Part shown: piece after piece, positions 33,671 through 46,300 of the stretch
How the letters are laid out: every line of letters begins with the position of its first letter
Position numbering within the stretch: the first letter of the stretch is position 1
Assembly: GCA_021307315.1 (NCBI GenBank)
Contig: JAJSPD010000040.1
Location: 1 to 64,000 of the forward strand
DNA length: 64,000 nt
Reading direction: 5' to 3'
Source: Bisporella sp. PMI_857
Taxonomy: Eukaryota > Ascomycota > Leotiomycetes > Helotiales > Helotiaceae
Notes under the pieces: generated by a model
Told to the model about the DNA's origin: nothing
What the model saw: only the letters and a program-made list of their open reading frames with translations
Databases searched by the model: none
Position numbers and translations under genes: made by a program

Positions 33671-34468
33671 CAGTATGTGCTTTCTAGCAAGAATTAATTG
33701 GCTGTAGCTTACATGATTGCGGATAAGTCGTGAGAAGATCGTACAAGGAATGACCTGCCGTAAAGAGTGTACTGAGGCGAAAGGGGAATGGAATGTCTGT
33801 TCAAGGTTGATGAACTTGATGTGTTGAACTTGTCTTCTGTACTGTAGGAAAAAATGACGGGACATTGGCAAAATCATTTGGCTTTTAGCGTGCCGGGCTA
33901 GACTTTTTTGAGCTTTTCTGTGGGGAACTCCTCTCCTTTCCCAAGCACGCTCTTGGCATCCTCATGTCATCATACAAACAGTTACAAGAACATTCATACT
34001 CGTCAAGTAGCATCGATCTTGATGAGTTCATAGTCACTCGGTGTATTACTTCATTGTTTACATACTCCAGCTCCAGGTATTACGTTTAGACGAAAGCGAA
34101 GACAAAACATATTCTATTTGTACACCTGATCCTTCTGAATTAGAAATCTTATTCTCTCCCCCTAGCAGAAGAATAATCGAAGCCTACGTTTCTGCAAATA
34201 TATTCTCTGAGTACATACTCACGCCCTGAACACGTACTGCCAGGTCAACAAGCACACTCCCATCTTTTATCATCAAGTCCTATCCCAAATTCAGTCACAA
34301 ATTGTAATAAATCTGAAGACATTCCTACGCACATCCACCATTCCGGAAACCACCTTCTATTACTCACCGCCATCACGCTCAATGTTCTAAGTTAGTTTCT
34401 TGTGTATCATCTTAGAAGTGGTAAGGACTGTGTTATATTTGCTTGTGGTTAGTCGTGTTTGAAAAGTC
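33671..34468. other. RRM gene promoter region
   Basis: About 0.8 kb. Contains the possible 5' UTR intron of the RRM gene (about 33,680-33,715) and A/T-rich sequence from 34,000. A 62-codon plus-strand frame at 34041-34229 has no recognisable features. Confidence 0.4.
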
Positions 34469-35202
34469 TCATTTCCGGCTCCTACATGTCAATACAGACT
34501 TCTCCCCATACAAACTCAGCTCGTGGTGGTAACGCCCACTACATCCATTCAACAGTGCCTGACGTGGCTCATGCAGCGGTACAAAGACAATGTCATATGT
34601 TCGACTAGTTTCGAATGGGTCCAGTAACTCCATATTCGGAACATGAGTGTCATATTCCAAGCTGCCATCCAATTCCTGCTTACTTCAATTCTGGGAAATC
34701 GCCAAAAGCCCGCTTAAGGTTTCGCTGGAAGAAATTCCTCCAAGTTCATATTGAAAACTTTTAATATCCGAGAGATTGATCCACATATCCAGTTGTCGTA
34801 CTGAACACGCGGAAGTGAGCCCAGACATGAAAGGCTGAGCAAGTCGCTCGAAGAACGGCAGTATTGGCTATATAGTGCTCAGAGTTATTGATTTTAGCGT
34901 CGCATATGAGGTGCGAAGCCGTGAGCAACGACAGCGTAATCAGGACGCTTCTTGCTCATAGAAAATATTCGATATCATATCCGGAACATCCATCGGCGGC
35001 TCATTTAATTTCGTAGACCTACTAGGCCATTCAATTGTTCCTCTGCAATTCCCTCTAGTGTGTTTCCAAGTGGCAGTTCAGAGGAAGAAGACCATCTTGG
35101 GTAAGATGTCCACTTTGGGTATGATTCGCAATATTGCTCAAAGGGACAGATATAAGTACAAGCCGGACAGTTTATCTCATAAACCTGAGGATATCGGTAC
35201 AT
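34469..35202 (-). pseudogene. Unrecognised gene, interrupted by an in-frame TGA
   Basis: An ATG at 35202 opens MYRYPQVYEINCPACTY and a Ser/Glu-rich stretch. A GTAGGT donor right after codons for NGL (near 35021) and a TATATAG acceptor near 34873 join in phase to a second exon, with FFERLAQPF and LDMWINLSDIKSFQYELGG. That frame meets a single TGA after ISQN (near 34684) and then continues open for 68 more codons to a TGA at 34469, with LDPFETSRTYDIVFVPLHE. Total length without the TGA is about 190 residues. I do not recognise the family. The long open frame on both sides of one stop suggests a decayed or mis-spliced small gene, but chance is not excluded. Confidence 0.3.
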
Positions 35203-35832
35203 GTTTTCTACTCAATCAACATAAGGGGTAGAAACTGATGGTTCCTGATTCCAAAGAAGAGACATTTCAGATATATAATAATCGTTGACTTGCTTTAGTC
35301 TCTCAACGGGTGAAGTTTAGGTTCGGATTTCTCACGGCTGTCAGCACGTCTATCTAAAGGCAAACATGGCATTTCATACTAACATTACTAAGTCTGATTT
35401 CAAGAGCAGATTTCATCAATCCGAGCATCATAGACTTCGATAGACTCCAAGCTCGAAGTAAGGTGTAGTCTAAAGTCTTGGACAGTTAAGAAAAGTGGAT
35501 ACAATATGTTAGACTAGCCCGCCAATCATTTGCGACTTACCGTAAACTTCAACTAGCATGGAATTTCTATCACGACTTCAGCAGCGTAGACGACACTCAA
35601 TAGAGCAACAGTGATGATTTCGCTGTTTTCTCGACATTGGCTCTATTTTACTTTGCTGAACTAAAATTCAAATTAACCTCAGCAACCTTATCGCCAGACC
35701 GTCAATCAATTTCCAAGGGGGAGAAAAAAAACTGATCTAAATCGCATACACTTGACCTGACATGGCCTGGCCATCCGCGAAAGACGATTTCCTGTTCAGC
35801 ATCGCCAGTTTTCTGTCTATCAGATCCTCAAA
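35203..35832. other. Intergenic region
   Basis: Promoter of the GT69 gene on the right and of the uncertain gene on the left. A poly-A run lies near 35,724. No gene seen. Confidence 0.4.
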
Positions 35833-37179
35833 ATGTTCTATATCTCACGCTCCTTCCGGCGAAGATATTTCCGGCCACGCCCCTTGATCTTCCTAATGTC
35901 TTTCCTATTCATCCTCGACGCCATCTATAATACTCACACCTGCCCGCCTCCAACACGAGTAACCTTAGCAGCTGCTCCCCCAACTCAAAAGATATTCATC
36001 GCCTCAATGTTTCGCAATACTGAGTACCTCCAACCATCACTTGCTCGTAGGTCACGTGACTGATCATTACACAGATACATCCTTCGACTCTCATATACTA
36101 ACTCGCTCTTACAGCTTATTTCCGATCTTGGGCCCTCGAACGTCTTTGTCTCAATCATGGAGAGCGGGAGCTTTGACGATACGAAAGGCGCCCTACTAGA
36201 CCTGCAGTCCGACCTCGAGAGGATGAGCGTAGCACACCGGATCCTCACTGGTATAAACCACGACGAGCAGCTCGACATGCTGCGTTCCCTCCCAGAGGCC
36301 GGCCAACGGAAAGGCTGGGTGTACACCGGACGTCCAGAAAGCAAAGCCGGTTTTGATGGGTGGGAAATGCGGCGCATACCGTACCTCGCAGCGGAGAGGA
36401 ATAGGGTAATGGAGCCTCTGTTTCAGGACACAAATCATCATTACGATAAAGTGCTTTGGATCAACGACGTCGTGTTCACTACCGAGGACGTACTGACTTT
36501 GCTGGATACGAATCACGGATCCTATGCTGCAGCCTGCGCGCTAGACTTTCACTCCTCGCCGACTAGTTACTACGACACCTTCGCCCTACGAGATATCTAC
36601 GGCTACAAAACCGCAACGCAGTCCTACCCGTACTTCCACTCCTCGCCGTCCCTGCATGCTCTCCGCTCCATGTCGCCCGTACCCGTCAAGTCGTGTTGGA
36701 ACGGGATGATGGTCTTTGAATCGCGGCCGTTCTACGGGGCAAAACCGCTCAAATTTCGCGGCATCAGCGACAGCTTGGCAAGCTGGCATGTCGAAGGCTC
36801 GGAGTGCTGCTTGATACACGCCGATAACCCATTGAGTGAGAAGCTAGGGGTGTGGCTGAACCCGAACGTCCGCGTGAGCTACAGCATCCCGAACTATGAT
36901 CGGATCAACCCATCATCCCACAGCTGGCCCAGTAACTGGGGTGTAATCGCGGGAATCTGGGGAAATAGGTTGGCGCGCTGGATAGGGCGTTTGACGCTGT
37001 GGAGCGAGAATGCTGTTATCAGACGGAGAGTCAACAAGTGGGTGAAGGGAGGGAGGAAAGGGGAACATGAGGGAGGGATGAGGGAGGTGGAAATGAATGA
37101 GATGAGAAAAGAGCCTGGGGTGGAGTGTTTGGTGAACGAGATGCAAATTCTGTATGATAATGGGTGGGGTCACGTTTAA
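35833..37179 (+). CDS. CAP59/CMT1-type alpha-1,3-mannosyltransferase (GT69)
   Basis: Two exons (35833-36023 and 36075-37179) give 431 residues. The junction with acceptor TTACACAG restores RNTEYILRLSY followed by SLLQLISDLGPSNVFVSI; a second ACTAAC...TTACAG signal 38 nt on is in the wrong phase. An N-terminal basic stretch and the segment PLIFLMSFLFILDAI form a type II membrane anchor, so the catalytic domain should face the Golgi lumen. Family marks are VSIMESGSFDDTKGAL, KVLWINDVVFT with an acidic pair, CWNGMMVF and the Cys of EGSECCLIHAD. Relatives in Cryptococcus add mannose in capsule synthesis. In ascomycetes the acceptor is unknown, probably wall or protein glycans. Confidence 0.92.
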
Positions 37180-38318
37180 GACGTGGTTTGGGGGTAATCG
37201 ATCGAAAAGCCCCTTACGATGTGCCATCAAAGTATGGAGTTTACGTTGTAGCAGAGAAAATCATTTGTAATTTTAGCACCTCTAACCATAGAGAGATCTA
37301 TATTCAATAGCCTGCGTGCGGTATTTTTAGTATTTCCTCTAATATGGGTACCTAATATGATGTTCCTACCATAATATTCATCTGGACGCACGAGCTCACC
37401 GCAAATAATGAATAGCAAACAAAAAGAGCATAACCTATTGTCACTCTAAAAATGATAAGGTTTAAGATGCTCAATGCTCATTCATTTCTGTGTTGTTGCT
37501 AATACCCCTCTTTTTCCAGACGGTCCCACTAAGCAGCAAAAGCCCAGGGCGCATCGCAACATAGTACAGACGTTCATTACTTAAATAACATCCCCATATT
37601 ATCCCAATCCATGAATATCCTGGAGATTAATTCCCAGCATGATGCTCCTCCTAGGGCAACGCCCACCGATATCTTTTCCCATCCACAACCAATCCGTCCC
37701 GTGCAATACCCCCAATAGAAAATATCCTTTCCAATATGAACTCCAGATTTGTCCAACTCTTTCGAGCGATCGAAGGTGGTTTGAATCGAAAGGATAAGAA
37801 AATCGCGGGTATAATGATAAAGAGAAAACGCCAGTTGTCATCCCATACAGACAACCATTTCCACCAATCGATAGTCGATTATGTCGGACACCAATCCCAT
37901 ACTTTTTATTGGATACAAAGGAAATAAAGATCAAAATTCGCGTCCTGAAGCTACATCCCGAGCTGAGCGATGGCGAAGTCGAAAGCGCCACCTAGCAGAT
38001 ATACATGTAGATCTACGGCGGGTATTTAAAGGAAAGTACTGGCCCAATATAAGACTATTCCAGACAGTTGAAAACAGAGGAAAATAACCGAAGGTGGTCT
38101 AATCGTACATGAGGCCTACTCCTGTAATATGGAGAGAGGGCCTCAAGAGGTGACATAACATGCTTCATCGAGAAAGCAAACGCATGAATCGAATGCTTCG
38201 GAACGTCATGATGCCCCACGGGCAGGCGGTGCGATTGATGAACACACATCTGCCTCGAGATGAGCGGACTCGAGCTTGACTACAGTCTTGCTGCTAAGCC
38301 GAGAGAGACACCATCTAT
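37180..38318. other. Convergent 3' flanks of GT69 and bHLH genes
   Basis: About 1.1 kb between two genes pointing at each other. A/T-rich 37,230-37,480. A 130-codon minus-strand frame at 37599-37991 has no domain features and unlikely composition. Nothing else is seen. Confidence 0.4.
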
Positions 38319-39984
38319 TTAGAACTGATGATACCCAACACGGGGTGCGTTCTGGTACTGAATGCCGTTCATGGACTCCGAGGATGGTCCGCTCTGCATA
38401 CGAAGCGGGGGCAACTGCTCGGAGGGAGGAATGCGAGCCGGTCCTTGATAGTGAGGATGATTAGGATCAATCATACGCTCATGTTCCCGATTGACATGAT
38501 CGCCACGATAGCCAGCACCGCCGGTCATGCGTGCCATCTCACCGCGAAGCTGAGCATTCTCAACCCGCATGTTGTTACATTCACGATATAGATCATCCCT
38601 CTCTTTGGTGATAGTCGTCATCTTAATTCGGTCTTTTTCAAGTGTCTCTTTGAGGCGGGTATACTCAGCAATGGCTTAGGATTGTTAGTACTGGAGATCC
38701 TTATTTATGGCCTGATACATACCTTTGGTTAAGATTTCCCACTTGCTAGCCTTGGAACCACGCTCTTGCGGCATCAGATCACGTAGCTGATCAAACAGGT
38801 CTTTCATTTCAGTTCGTCTCTTTCGCTCGGCAAGCTTATGAGAAACTCTCAGCTCTGGTGTTCGAGAATATGGCTGGCTGCTGCTTGGAGAACCAGATTC
38901 GCTCTGCAGGTCGCTAACCTGCTTATGTTGTAGACTGTGGTGATGCGTCGATACATTTTGCAGCTCTGATGATGCACGTGATAATCTCTGGTAGTCTTGA
39001 CCAGGTACCCCTTCTTCCAGTCTGCGTTGTCCAGGAGGATACCTCGATTCTGTAGTATATTGACTACTAGCGATTGACTCCGCGAAACTGCTTCGTCTTG
39101 AGTCCAAGAAAGAGGTTCCTTGACGATTGATGGGCTCCGCGCTAGGCCATGCTCTAGAGTTGAGCTGCTGGATGGGTTCTTCGGGAAATGCCCATGCTTG
39201 ACCTGGAATAGCTTCTGGGGCACGAGCGATGCTTCCCTGCGCCGGTCCAGTAATCGCTGGAGCAACAATAGGAGCTCTTGGACCCTTGGGTGATATTGGG
39301 TCTGGCAAGCTCATCGGTATGCTTGTTCGTTGAGCTGGTGTGGTTTGGCCATTCGAATAGAACCGACCCAGCGAATTTCGTTCCGCGCCACCTGGATTGC
39401 GCTGCTGCTGCAAGGTAGACTGAATTGAAGTGGTCGACTGGTTGTTGCTAGCATATGGCGAGCTAGCGAGTCTCAACTCTCCGAGTCCTTGCGCGACCGT
39501 TGAGTTAACGCTCTGCCTTCGAGAATCTACATCATAATTATGCAACCCCGCGCTCACGGTCCCTGATTCGTAAGATTGTCGATCCAAGCGGCGGAGCATG
39601 GATTGATCTGCCGTGGGAGATACCATTGAGGCCACACTCATTGAGCCCGGTGAGGGGAGGGGTTGGTTCAGCATGGAGGTGTTGATAGGAGACGGAGTGT
39701 GGTCTGCTGTTGACGATTGATACGTTGAAGGAGGCGTAAGAACATTGTTTCCATTCGCAGACTGAACAGAAGTATCTAGTCGAAGGTCAGTGTACAGAAA
39801 TTTTTGTCGCAAGCGGAAGATTCTTACGCTTAGACGAAGCGTCCATGTTGGAATAATATGCCGAATCTCGCTGCTCATCTGGTCTGTTTAATACGCCGGC
39901 CAGCCCTGCAGGCAGAGACGAATGTTGTTCAGTGCTCATGACAGCGGGATTTGTTATGGTGGTTTGTGGGGGGCTTTGGGACAT
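38319..39984 (-). CDS. bHLH transcription factor
   Basis: Three exons (39828-39984, 38723-39775, 38319-38674) give 521 residues. Residues 1-360 are disordered, rich in Ser, Gln, Pro (SSSQPYSRTPELR near the end). The DNA-binding segment begins at about 365 with HKLAERKRRTEMKDLF; the His/Glu/Arg pattern (H..E..RR) predicts binding to an E-box such as CACGTG. The loop is PQERGSKASKWEIL, and helix 2 continues across the second intron as TKAIAEYTRLKETL into a coiled coil rich in Glu/Arg/Leu (to about 450), which should support dimerisation. I cannot assign it to a named regulator. It lies in front of an unusually long gene-free region, which suggests complex control. Confidence 0.9.
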
Positions 39985-40338
39985 ATGGATCGATTCTGGT
40001 GAAGAATGAAGAATGAAGATTCGATCAGCACAGACACGGCCAGCAAAAAGCTTCTAGAAGGGTGGTGGGCGGTAGAGTACTGCTAATAAACGAGGGTGAG
40101 CCGGTACTACTATCGCGACCTGAGAATGGAATTCTGGCAACGAAGCAGATCCCCAATTGACAGAAACCGACGTACTTTGTCGTCCAGATAGAGTTGAATG
40201 GGGGGGGCAAGATGGAGATTAGAGATTGGAGACTGGAGATGGGGTGGTGGTTTGTGGTTTGATCTGAAAAAGAGGGCGGGTGGTCAACGGAGGATTCTTT
40301 AGGGCAGGTTTGGCAAAAAGGTTAGGGGTTTGATGGTT

Positions 40339-40358
40339 ACAGTACAGTACTGTACTGT
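40339..40358. repeat. 20-bp perfect palindrome of ACTGTA units
   Basis: The sequence ACAGTACAGTACTGTACTGT equals its own reverse complement. It lies about 350 bases upstream of the bHLH start codon. Confidence 0.95.
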
Positions 40359-40829
40359 GATAGTGGGTATCGTGGTGGGTTGTGGGGCATTGGATTCCCA
40401 GAGAGAGCGCCGGCTCGACTAGGGATGCCAGCCACTATTTTAGATTCTAGCTACTTATTGTAGTACTTGCCTAGGGGGGGGAGGGGGGTGTGGCCTAGGG
40501 GGCTTTGCCGCATGGCAAGCAGGGGATATAGGGGCCGAGAAAGGGAGCCGTAGGGGATCCATTTCTGATAGTAGAAGTCAGGTCCAGTTACTTAGTAAGG
40601 ACAGGAGAGTTGAAGGATTACTGATTATGGTTCAAATAAATCCCGAGGAATTTAGGCACTTGGAGGCGCGAAAGTTCCATCACACGTTGCAAGCCAAGGG
40701 GGTGCATCGGATGGGGACAATCAAGCTTCGAGAAATGTAAAGAACAAGGACACAAAGAATGGGCAATATCAGTCGCCTTTGGTTGAACAAGAGACTAGAC
40801 AATTTAACCAGCAGCAAGCAGCAGTGACC

Positions 40830-40854
40830 GAGCGAGCGAGCGAGCGAGCGAGCG
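40830..40854. repeat. (GAGC)6 microsatellite
   Basis: Six tandem GAGC units plus one base, about 0.85 kb upstream of the bHLH start. Confidence 0.95.
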
Positions 40855-41221
40855 TCTGTGCCGACGGAGCGAGAATGCTAAGATACCGCTGAGAGAGAAA
40901 GGGACCTTCGGAGGACAAGCACCAAGACAGGAGCTGCCATGCCGTGACAAGGAGCCCCGGGACCCCTGTTGGGCGGTGTTGTAGCTGACTTGCTTTGCTG
41001 GTGTCCTATGCCCGCGCTAGGCACAGTAAGTGCAGGAAAGGTACGGGAGGGTACAATGGAGTACAGCAGTGGATGTACAGGACAAAGACAGGGACAGGAT
41101 TAACGTAGTTCACTTACTTACAGCAAAGGAGTCAGTACTGTTACAGGGACAGGATTGGTGCTGTAAGCCCAGCCCCGATCAGAAGAAACGTGTCCGTGAT
41201 TAGCGTGGAACCAGGGGAGAA

Positions 41222-41234
41222 GGGGGGGGGGGGG
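41222..41234. repeat. G13 homopolymer
   Basis: Run of thirteen G. Length should be treated with care because homopolymers are prone to sequencing error. Confidence 0.85.
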
Positions 41235-43182
41235 AGACCCTGAACCCTGGAGGCACATACCCTAACGCTGCAAGATCCGTGAGGGCGTGCAAGGTTCACA
41301 AAGCGTGGTTTTCTTCTTCCCGTAGCGATAAACAGGGTCATTGTATGGTGCGATGGCAGCCAAGATCACGGACTTCGATCCATATCCTGATCCTCGACCT
41401 GCATCAACCAACTTTCATCCACAGCCCATGCGGATCCTTGGCGAAACAAAGAATACTGTACGGTACTGTACTGTACTGCATTATATTGCTGTCCTGTGCT
41501 ATACTTACCTGATCCAAACAAACGCCCAAGCGCTGTTTCCTGGGCACTGAACTAGGCTGTACTGGACCTGTACTTATCATTGCTCGTAAGTTTAAACTCG
41601 GTTGCATCTAGCTGGATCGAGGTAAACACGATCGGACTCTGGCTGAAAAGGGCTCACGAACAAAGACAAAGTCACCATCGCCACCACCCAAGACAAAGCG
41701 CGCGCCCCGGCACTGCTTGAGAAACACCCCGCGATCCCATGTTTCTGCTGCTTGTGCTTGCCCACTTGCCTGCTCGCCTCGAGAATCTTTCCCGTTTTTC
41801 ATACTTACGATACACAGACAGTACAGCACAATACAGGGCATATCCCGCCCCGCAAAATATGCAAGATCCATACTGCACAGGACGGCAGAAAAAAGAAAGC
41901 ATTCGATCTGTCTATCGACCACGGCATATGTGCATCTAGAGTATACATCTTATTGTGCTTCGGCGTGCCAACAGTTGAGAGAGGAAGCTCTGAGACATAG
42001 CGGTCCTCCTCAACATTACATATCGGTCCTACCTCCGTTCCCCTAGTACATACGGAGAGAAGTCAACTTAGCGTTCTCACCTTGTGCTGAAATTATTGAA
42101 TGGCTTGAATCAGCCTCGAGTCGCCACTCTATGCATGTCTCGCTTGTCGGCATGTGTTACACAATTTGAGTGGAAAAAAAGGAACACGACTCATGGCTCC
42201 GTGGCTTGCTTGGGTGGCCGTTAAGCTGTCAAGTCGTTTTGTGGGCGAACACCACATGATTTTGTTGGAACTTGAGATTCAAAATTGCTCGCCTGATACT
42301 ATAAAAACTACTCCTTTCTTTTTTGTTCTTGGAAATGTCAAGCTGACCGGTGATTAAGTGGTTCATCTTTCTTTTCCACATGGCTTACATCACGCCTCGG
42401 CGCTGCATGAACTTGTCTTTCGGCCAATAATGCTTTCCATTGTCTCTGCCTCCCTCACGCGTCTTAGACAACCTCACGATACAAGGCCTTGTGTGTGTAT
42501 ATGAGCCGTGCGACCATCGACTCAGACCCGGGGATGTTCAGATTATTGATTGTTGCACATGACAGTTGCTTCTGTCACTCATAAATGACAGCTGGCCGGG
42601 GAGGTTCTAGACCGAGCTTGTCCTTCAGCCCATCGACTTTTTCCAAAGTTGACACTTATACACAGGATGGCTCCGAAGCATATGCCGTAGCCTCTTTCCC
42701 AACTCCATGGGGGAATGCTGAAGGACTCCATCAACCCATTCCACGATTGGACCACAGGCAAGCTTCTCCACTGTTTCAGAAGACGTTCGATTTCTGGATA
42801 ATAAAACCTTAACCTTACCGAGCGGTCCCTGCTGCGGGCGTGTACTGTCCTTACCAGATCAATTTCAATTTGAAAGGCACTAGTCACTGTACTGTACATA
42901 CATGCTCCCGAGAGCCTGTTATTGGGGGCTTGGGGCTTGGAGGGGGCCCGCTCCAGGATGTGCCTTGGCTATCGACTACACAATCCCCCGGCTGGGAGAT
43001 TTACAAAAGTAGGGCACAAAAGGATAGAGTCAGAAATTACACATCATTCTCGGACAATCTCTATGAGTACAAATCACCGAGAGACTCTTTCCCCCCCCTT
43101 TTCTCGTCGCTTAGGTAACTTACAGTACCTCATGGATAAACACACTCTGCTCGCAAAAACTTCAGACTGCCACCCCCCACCT

Positions 43183-43212
43183 CCCCCCCCCCCCCCCCAA
43201 ATTTTTTTTTTT
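43183..43212. repeat. C16-A3-T11 homopolymer block
   Basis: A run of sixteen C, three A, then eleven T, following other C-rich runs from 43,171 and leading into a C/T-rich tract. Strong strand asymmetry over about 50 bases. Confidence 0.9.
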
Positions 43213-43268
43213 CTTCTCTCTTTACCTTCCAAACATTTGACACGCCCGTCCCATATCGTTCCCCGCCA

Positions 43269-43355
43269 TGATGGAGAGAGCAATTATCTAGATGGGAAGG
43301 CGGAGAGATGGCAGGTATAATCACTCGGATGGTGTTGATGGAGAGAGCAATTATC
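43269..43355 (+). repeat. 20-nt direct repeat pair
   Basis: An identical 20-nt unit (TGATGGAGAGAGCAATTATC) occurs at 43269-43288 and 43336-43355, 67 bases apart start to start. Confidence 0.9.
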
Positions 43356-43370
43356 CTGACTCGAGTCAGG
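43355..43370. promoter_or_regulatory. 16-bp palindrome with two TGACTC half-sites
   Basis: CCTGACTCGAGTCAGG is a perfect palindrome. TGACTC is the half-site family bound by Gcn4/CPC1-type bZIP factors, although the spacing here (CG between halves) differs from the usual overlapping 7-mer. It directly follows the second copy of the 20-nt direct repeat. Function is inferred. Confidence 0.4.
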
Positions 43371-46300
43371 CTTATAATTTAGATAATAAGGATACACTAT
43401 AGCACAGTCCAGATAACTTTCCTAGTTCATTACCATCAACCAGCATAAACACCGCTACCAACTTCCCTTACTTACTGCTGGTACTATTAGCATCATCGCC
43501 GAATTTAATATGACGGATTTGATCTAATCACATTTGAGCAATTCATGCTCAGGCCTGCAGGCACGTCACCTTCGATCTGAACCCCCCAGTGCCTTTGCCG
43601 CTTTTCATCTGATCCTTCCGCCTCAATGTCACCTTACTACAGTACAATACAGTCCTGTATATACAATACAGTATAATATACCGTTCTACGTAGACGATGA
43701 TGCGACCCCAAACATGGCGAGTCCGGTATCCCCCAGCAGATCAGGAACCGGCATGAACCTAGGCTGATAAACATGTACTGGACTTATCGGTCCTTCATCC
43801 ACGCACTGTACTGTAGTTGAGCATTCCATTGCTCGGGGAAATTTAAACAAAGCGTGACTCGTGAGATCGAGGTATCATTTATCCACCACACAATGTCATC
43901 ACCCCTCGCATCTCGTGGGCTTGCATCACACAAATTCCGCACAAAGTCTCGCTTCTAGAAATTCTAGTTGAACACTGTATTACCAGTACTGTATTACCCT
44001 TAAGGTTTGAAGCCGTCGAATGCGGAAAGTATTTTCGGTATGGAATATATCCATGCTTACTTGCATTCTTACCACGGAGTTATGCCATCATCAGGGCATG
44101 GCAATGAGAACCTGGAGAGAAAGGGAAGGGCTTTGATCCAATCCCTTTGGGTTCCGCTTGGTACAACATATTCAGGTGCCTGCGCTGACGAACCGACACA
44201 GCGGTAGCAAACGCGTTACTTATTGCCCTTCATCGACATATGAATGCACGGTCTGCGTTGAGTCCTGAGTGGCTGGAGATGAGAAAATCCATCGGTTCTA
44301 GTTCCATTTCAGGTATATGGCTCGCATGGCAAGGTATTTACGGCATCGTCACATTCGGCGCTCAGCTGTGGGTGTCTGGCACAGCCCGGCACAGAAATGA
44401 TTTCGGCAGCGCAGCAGCCGGCTTCACGAGCAGCTAACCCTCATTGGAGCCTTGAACAACAATGCAATATCTGACCCCCGATGAAGGACATCGAAGTACA
44501 ATACAGGACTATACATACTGTATGGATGCTAATCGAGGGCCTGTGCAGCAGCATAGTAAGCAAGCGTTACTGCGGGGGCGGGCGGATCGACACGCTAAAG
44601 CCTAACACAGCATCCTCCATTAGATACTTACACACGCCTCATCTCTCTTTGGTTGCACATCCTGCGTACTTTGACTTACGCTCTGTCTTGCTTTTCTCTG
44701 ATGGCTTGGATCCCGTACTTCCTTGCGAACAATAGAGCTTCCCCCGGCAGATGGAGCATTGAAGAGGCCATGCGATGTCTTGGATGACAGACCCAGCACA
44801 CACCCGCAACGACCACCTTCACATCCACTCACTGCCACGGTACAGGCGCGGCACAGAATAACAAATCTGGTGGCACGATCTGGATCTTTGCAATAGCTCG
44901 ATCATGCCAATCATAGGCCCAATGAAGCCAGCTTCGAACAAGCAATATGTTGATGCCATGGACGAGGCGCGATCGTTGTCGATGCTCGTTGTGTCCTCCT
45001 AATCGAAGACCCCATCTAAGTTTTTACACCACAGTGCGAAATATGTGGGATGTGGTAGGACACGATCCAGTACCAAAGACGCACCCAGGCTGCTTGCATG
45101 ATCTAGTGCTAGAGTGGGAGAATACACCAACACCAACAGTGATACTCCTGGCAGTCGTTTACCGTTTTCCTTGAATAAGTCCTTATGTTTTATTCACTCC
45201 AATCAAACTTTTCAAGGGGTATCACAGATGAGTCATGAGGGATGTTCGTGTCAAATGAGCCTGCAACTTTGCTTTGTTCATTCGTTCATTCATGCTTTGA
45301 CGGTAGCAAATATCAAAAGCCGTGCTATTCCATTACATTCCAGATCATCAATGCACGCACGGATATATCCACTGCTCAAAAAGTTTCGAGCAGCGATCAG
45401 ACTTCCAATGTCCTTGAAACAGATTCTGCTCTCTTTCCAAGGCACGTGTTCCTGTGTCCCTCCATTAAATCGGTTCTGGACAGGTGCATATGCACGTCAT
45501 TTACTGCTACAGTCTCAAGCAGACACGGCTTTTTTCGAATATCGCATGGCTGGCACTCAGAGACAACAGTTGGCACTATCAGGCTAAAGCATCACTAACC
45601 GCCATGTACTGCAAGTCCGCACTCCCGGCGCTGAAGAATGTCACAAGCTAGGCTTTAGGCAGTTCTTTCCTTCCGTAGTTGCTTCCGCACATTGGTATCA
45701 TGATGAGATGGGTACCTCGATACCATATTTCTACCTATGTGGTTTGATGTTGATTGCCAGTGACTGACGGCAGAGAGATTCCCCCATCCATCTGGTTATA
45801 ACGGCTGCCTGCTTCATCTAGGTCCCGATCAGTATTTTCATACTAGGGGCCTCTCGCGACAATATTGTCTTTTGGGCAGCTTCACCTTATGCACCATCTA
45901 CACGTTGTTTTGAATGAGTTGAAAAGATTATCTGTACAACGGCGCTCCGTTAGCTGTATGAGGGCTGCCCTTTTAAATATTCTAGGCAGATTTGCAATTT
46001 AGTATAGAGCCCACGGCCATCATAACCTGAAAGCTTCCCTACGTAAGAGTTCATTGCTAAAATCAAGACATAGTCTTACTCTTGCTCGCTTCGGAATTAT
46101 AGCTCGTGCTATCAGGATATGAGAATGTGGTATGTTGGGGAGGTAGAAGGCAGCTAGCGCTCAGCCAAACATGTTTTCATCGCGTGCATTTCCGATTCCT
46201 CTTTGCCGTTTAAATATCGTCCAGAAACGATTATCAATTTAAAAACTCAGCTCGACTGAGCTTTCGGCAAGGAATCGCTTGAGATGCATATTTACGAAGT

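Noticed and set aside
36110..36115. ACTAAC...CTTACAG as the acceptor of the GT69 intron
   Set aside because: No donor upstream gives the right phase; the TTACACAG acceptor at 36074 restores conserved sequence and phase.
45114..45598. Overlapping plus-strand frames of 118-157 codons
   Set aside because: Two frames overlap with similar length, neither shows domains, and both lie in the repeat-rich gene-free region.
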